Shown here in pieces: positions 62,846 through 64,000 of a stretch of DNA of 64,000 bases (positions are counted from its first letter, which is position 1; every line of letters starts with the position of its first letter). A program made the translations under genes and the position numbers. The notes beneath the pieces were generated by a model. The model saw only the letters and a list, made by a program, of their open reading frames with translations. It was not told where the DNA came from and did no database searches. This stretch comes from Alteromonadaceae bacterium (lineage in GTDB: Bacteria; Pseudomonadota; Gammaproteobacteria; Enterobacterales; Alteromonadaceae): the NCBI GenBank assembly GCA_014872785.1, contig WKFJ01000014.1, positions 62,001 to 126,000 on the forward strand, written 5' to 3'.

Positions 62846-63490
62846 TTACTCATAGTCAGAAAATTCGTCAATTTCGTCATCTAAATCTTGCGCGGCAGGC
62901 AGCAAAGATTGCTGCATAGATACGGTAAACTGTGCTGGCGCCGTTATATTAATCGTTCGCGTCTGACTGGCATCTTTGTCTTTCAAACGCGGATGCCATA
63001 CCTTTAACTCGTACTCACCATTAGGTACGTCGACGGTAACAACATTGCTTTCATCGCTTTGTTTGAAGTAGGGAGTGTCAACCACATAGATATAACCCAG
63101 CATCCAGTCGTGTACATTACAGCCCAACTCAACGGTTCCGGTTTTGCCAAAGATTACAGGGTCAGTCTCTGAGCCTCGGTAAAGTTGGAGTTCGAAAACC
63201 TTTGCCGGTGAAAACGAATATACGTGGTGCTTAATTGAATCCGAGTTAGGAAAACTAACCGGCGTGTCTTTTTGCACAGCTAATATGTGTGGCTCAAACT
63301 TGCGTGCGACTTGATCCATAATGGCTGTCGCCGTCGGTGCTTCAATAGCGCTCGGCTGCGTAGGGGTCAAGTAAACCACTGCGCCTGGCAGGGACTCATT
63401 ATTCTGGGTGTTGATAGTCACGGTCACTTCACTAGCAAAAATACTGGAGGTGATAAAAAGTGATGCCAAGGCGGTTATTGATTTCTTCAT
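62846..63490 (-). CDS. Exported cupredoxin-like protein
   Basis: A 214-residue secreted protein, often annotated as methylamine utilisation protein. Signal peptide about 1-19 (MKKSITALASLFITSSIFAS). The blue-copper type ligands can be seen: His88 or His89 in SIKHHVYSFSPAK, Cys124 in ELGCNVHDWM, His127 and Met130. An additional beta domain follows (VPNGEYELKVWHPRLKDKDAS) and the tail is acidic. Copper binding is inferred. It ends 6 bases before the GGDEF/EAL gene, which it probably serves as periplasmic redox or copper partner. Confidence 0.85.
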   Translation of the reverse strand: MKKSITALASLFITSSIFASEVTVTINTQNNESLPGAVVYLTPTQPSAIEAPTATAIMDQVARKFEPHILAVQKDTPVSFPNSDSIKHHVYSFSPAKVFELQLYRGSETDPVIFGKTGTVELGCNVHDWMLGYIYVVDTPYFKQSDESNVVTVDVPNGEYELKVWHPRLKDKDASQTRTINITAPAQFTVSMQQSLLPAAQDLDDEIDEFSDYE

Positions 63491-63645
63491 CTTGTCGACG
63501 CTCTATTAATGGCTTGGTGATTAGCTAGTTTCAGTATAATCAAAGGCTTAGTCATTGGAAAAGCCATTAGTTGATTATTCTTTAATAAAAAGGTTCTATT
63601 TGTATTAGTACCGACCACAGCCCTTAATGTTTCAAAGAATAATAA

Positions 63646-64000
63646 TTAATTTCGATATTTGCGCACGGTCACGGTTTTACCCATCGAGGCACTGGTTCGC
63701 GCCAATTCTAGCAGTTTGGTCACACTGGAGAGTTGTTCTAATGTGATAGGAAAATCTTCGCCATGGTCGAGGGACTTGGCTACGGCATCGTAAAAAGCAC
63801 CATAGTTACCTTTAGCTGTAGGAATTGATTGGGTTTCTGCAGAGGTATACAGCGTACCCCATAACTCATCTGTTTCTTGCCCCATAGTTTCTTCAGTAAC
63901 GTCTGCACCTGCTAAAATGGCTGATTCTTGTGGGTCTTTACCGTATTTCACAAAACTTCCAGCATCACCCTCGATGTGAAATCTGGCGTGTGGGCTGTTG
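63646..64000 (-). CDS. Gfo/Idh/MocA-family oxidoreductase, N-terminus off the right edge
   Basis: The reading frame is open from the window edge to the stop at 63646 and gives the last 117 residues of a Gfo/Idh/MocA oxidoreductase: PHARFHIEGDAGSFVKYGKDPQESA, GTLYTSAE, TAKGNYGAFYDAVAKSLDHGEDFPITLEQLSSVTKLLELARTSASMGKTVTVR. This is the C-terminal alpha/beta domain with the short linker typical of YdgJ-like NAD(P)-dependent sugar oxidoreductases. The internal GTG at 63951 is not the true start; the cofactor-binding domain lies beyond the edge. Substrate unknown. Confidence 0.85.
   Translation of the reverse strand, partial: NSPHARFHIEGDAGSFVKYGKDPQESAILAGADVTEETMGQETDELWGTLYTSAETQSIPTAKGNYGAFYDAVAKSLDHGEDFPITLEQLSSVTKLLELARTSASMGKTVTVRKYRN

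Overview
The window looks like chromosomal DNA of a marine gammaproteobacterium of the Alteromonadales (Alteromonas/Glaciecola/Paraglaciecola type). This rests on gene content (DUF3545, DUF4426, a YggT–ProC–YggS–PilT–PilU block), moderate-to-low GC, classical enteric-style his and thr attenuators, and a gene order from about 29 to 58 kb that recalls the E. coli 63-67 min region (yggT-yggS-pilT homologue-yqgF-yqgE-gshB-rsmE...metK-tkt-epd-pgk-fba). No rRNA, tRNA, CRISPR array, prophage or intact insertion sequence was seen. Genus assignment is an inference.

0-3.6 kb: start of the histidine operon on the minus strand (hisL leader and attenuator, hisG, hisD, hisC running off the left edge). 3.6-8.7 kb: assorted single genes (GNAT acetyltransferase, an ABC1/UbiB-type kinase, a DUF924 protein, an orphan solute-binding protein). 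8.7-13.7 kb: a catabolic-looking locus in which a LysR regulator and an MDR oxidoreductase diverge from an enoyl-CoA hydratase / luciferase-type oxidoreductase / SDR operon; the SDR is split by a one-base frameshift in a run of nine A. 13.7-17.5 kb: PhnA-type protein, a 123-bp inverted-repeat element (MITE candidate), an Lrp/AsnC regulator divergent from a long aromatic amino acid hydroxylase, and an FMN reductase.

17.5-23.3 kb: thrABC with a thrL leader, attenuator and an upstream MetJ-type operator, followed by ung. 23.5-28.5 kb: DUF3545, pgi and tal, a macrodomain protein and yaaA. 28.6-38.6 kb: DUF4426-yggT-proC-yggS divergent from pilT-pilU, then DUF2007, a TlpA-like thioredoxin, ruvX, a hybrid histidine kinase and an MltC-like lipoprotein transglycosylase. 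38.6-50.9 kb: a TPR histidine kinase, yqgE, gshB, a TPR protein, two membrane proteins (one TMEM175-like), a NarL-type two-component pair, rsmE, an ABC-2 exporter and an M48 lipoprotein protease. 51-57.8 kb: metK (with MetJ boxes) divergent from tkt-epd-pgk-class I fba. 57.8-64 kb: a glycosyltransferase, a DUF481 porin-like protein, a DksA/TraR protein, a GIY-YIG protein, a cupredoxin plus GGDEF/EAL pair and a Gfo/Idh/MocA oxidoreductase that runs off the right edge.

The most interesting points are the thr control region (Thr, Ile and Met codons in the leader plus tandem MetJ boxes over a TTGACA, matching the boxes at metK), the inverted-repeat element with a shortened relative used as a terminator 13 kb away, the homopolymer-frameshifted SDR, the cupredoxin/c-di-GMP pair, and a TMEM175-like protein that lacks the FSD filter motif. 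No wholly new multi-gene system could be demonstrated from sequence alone.
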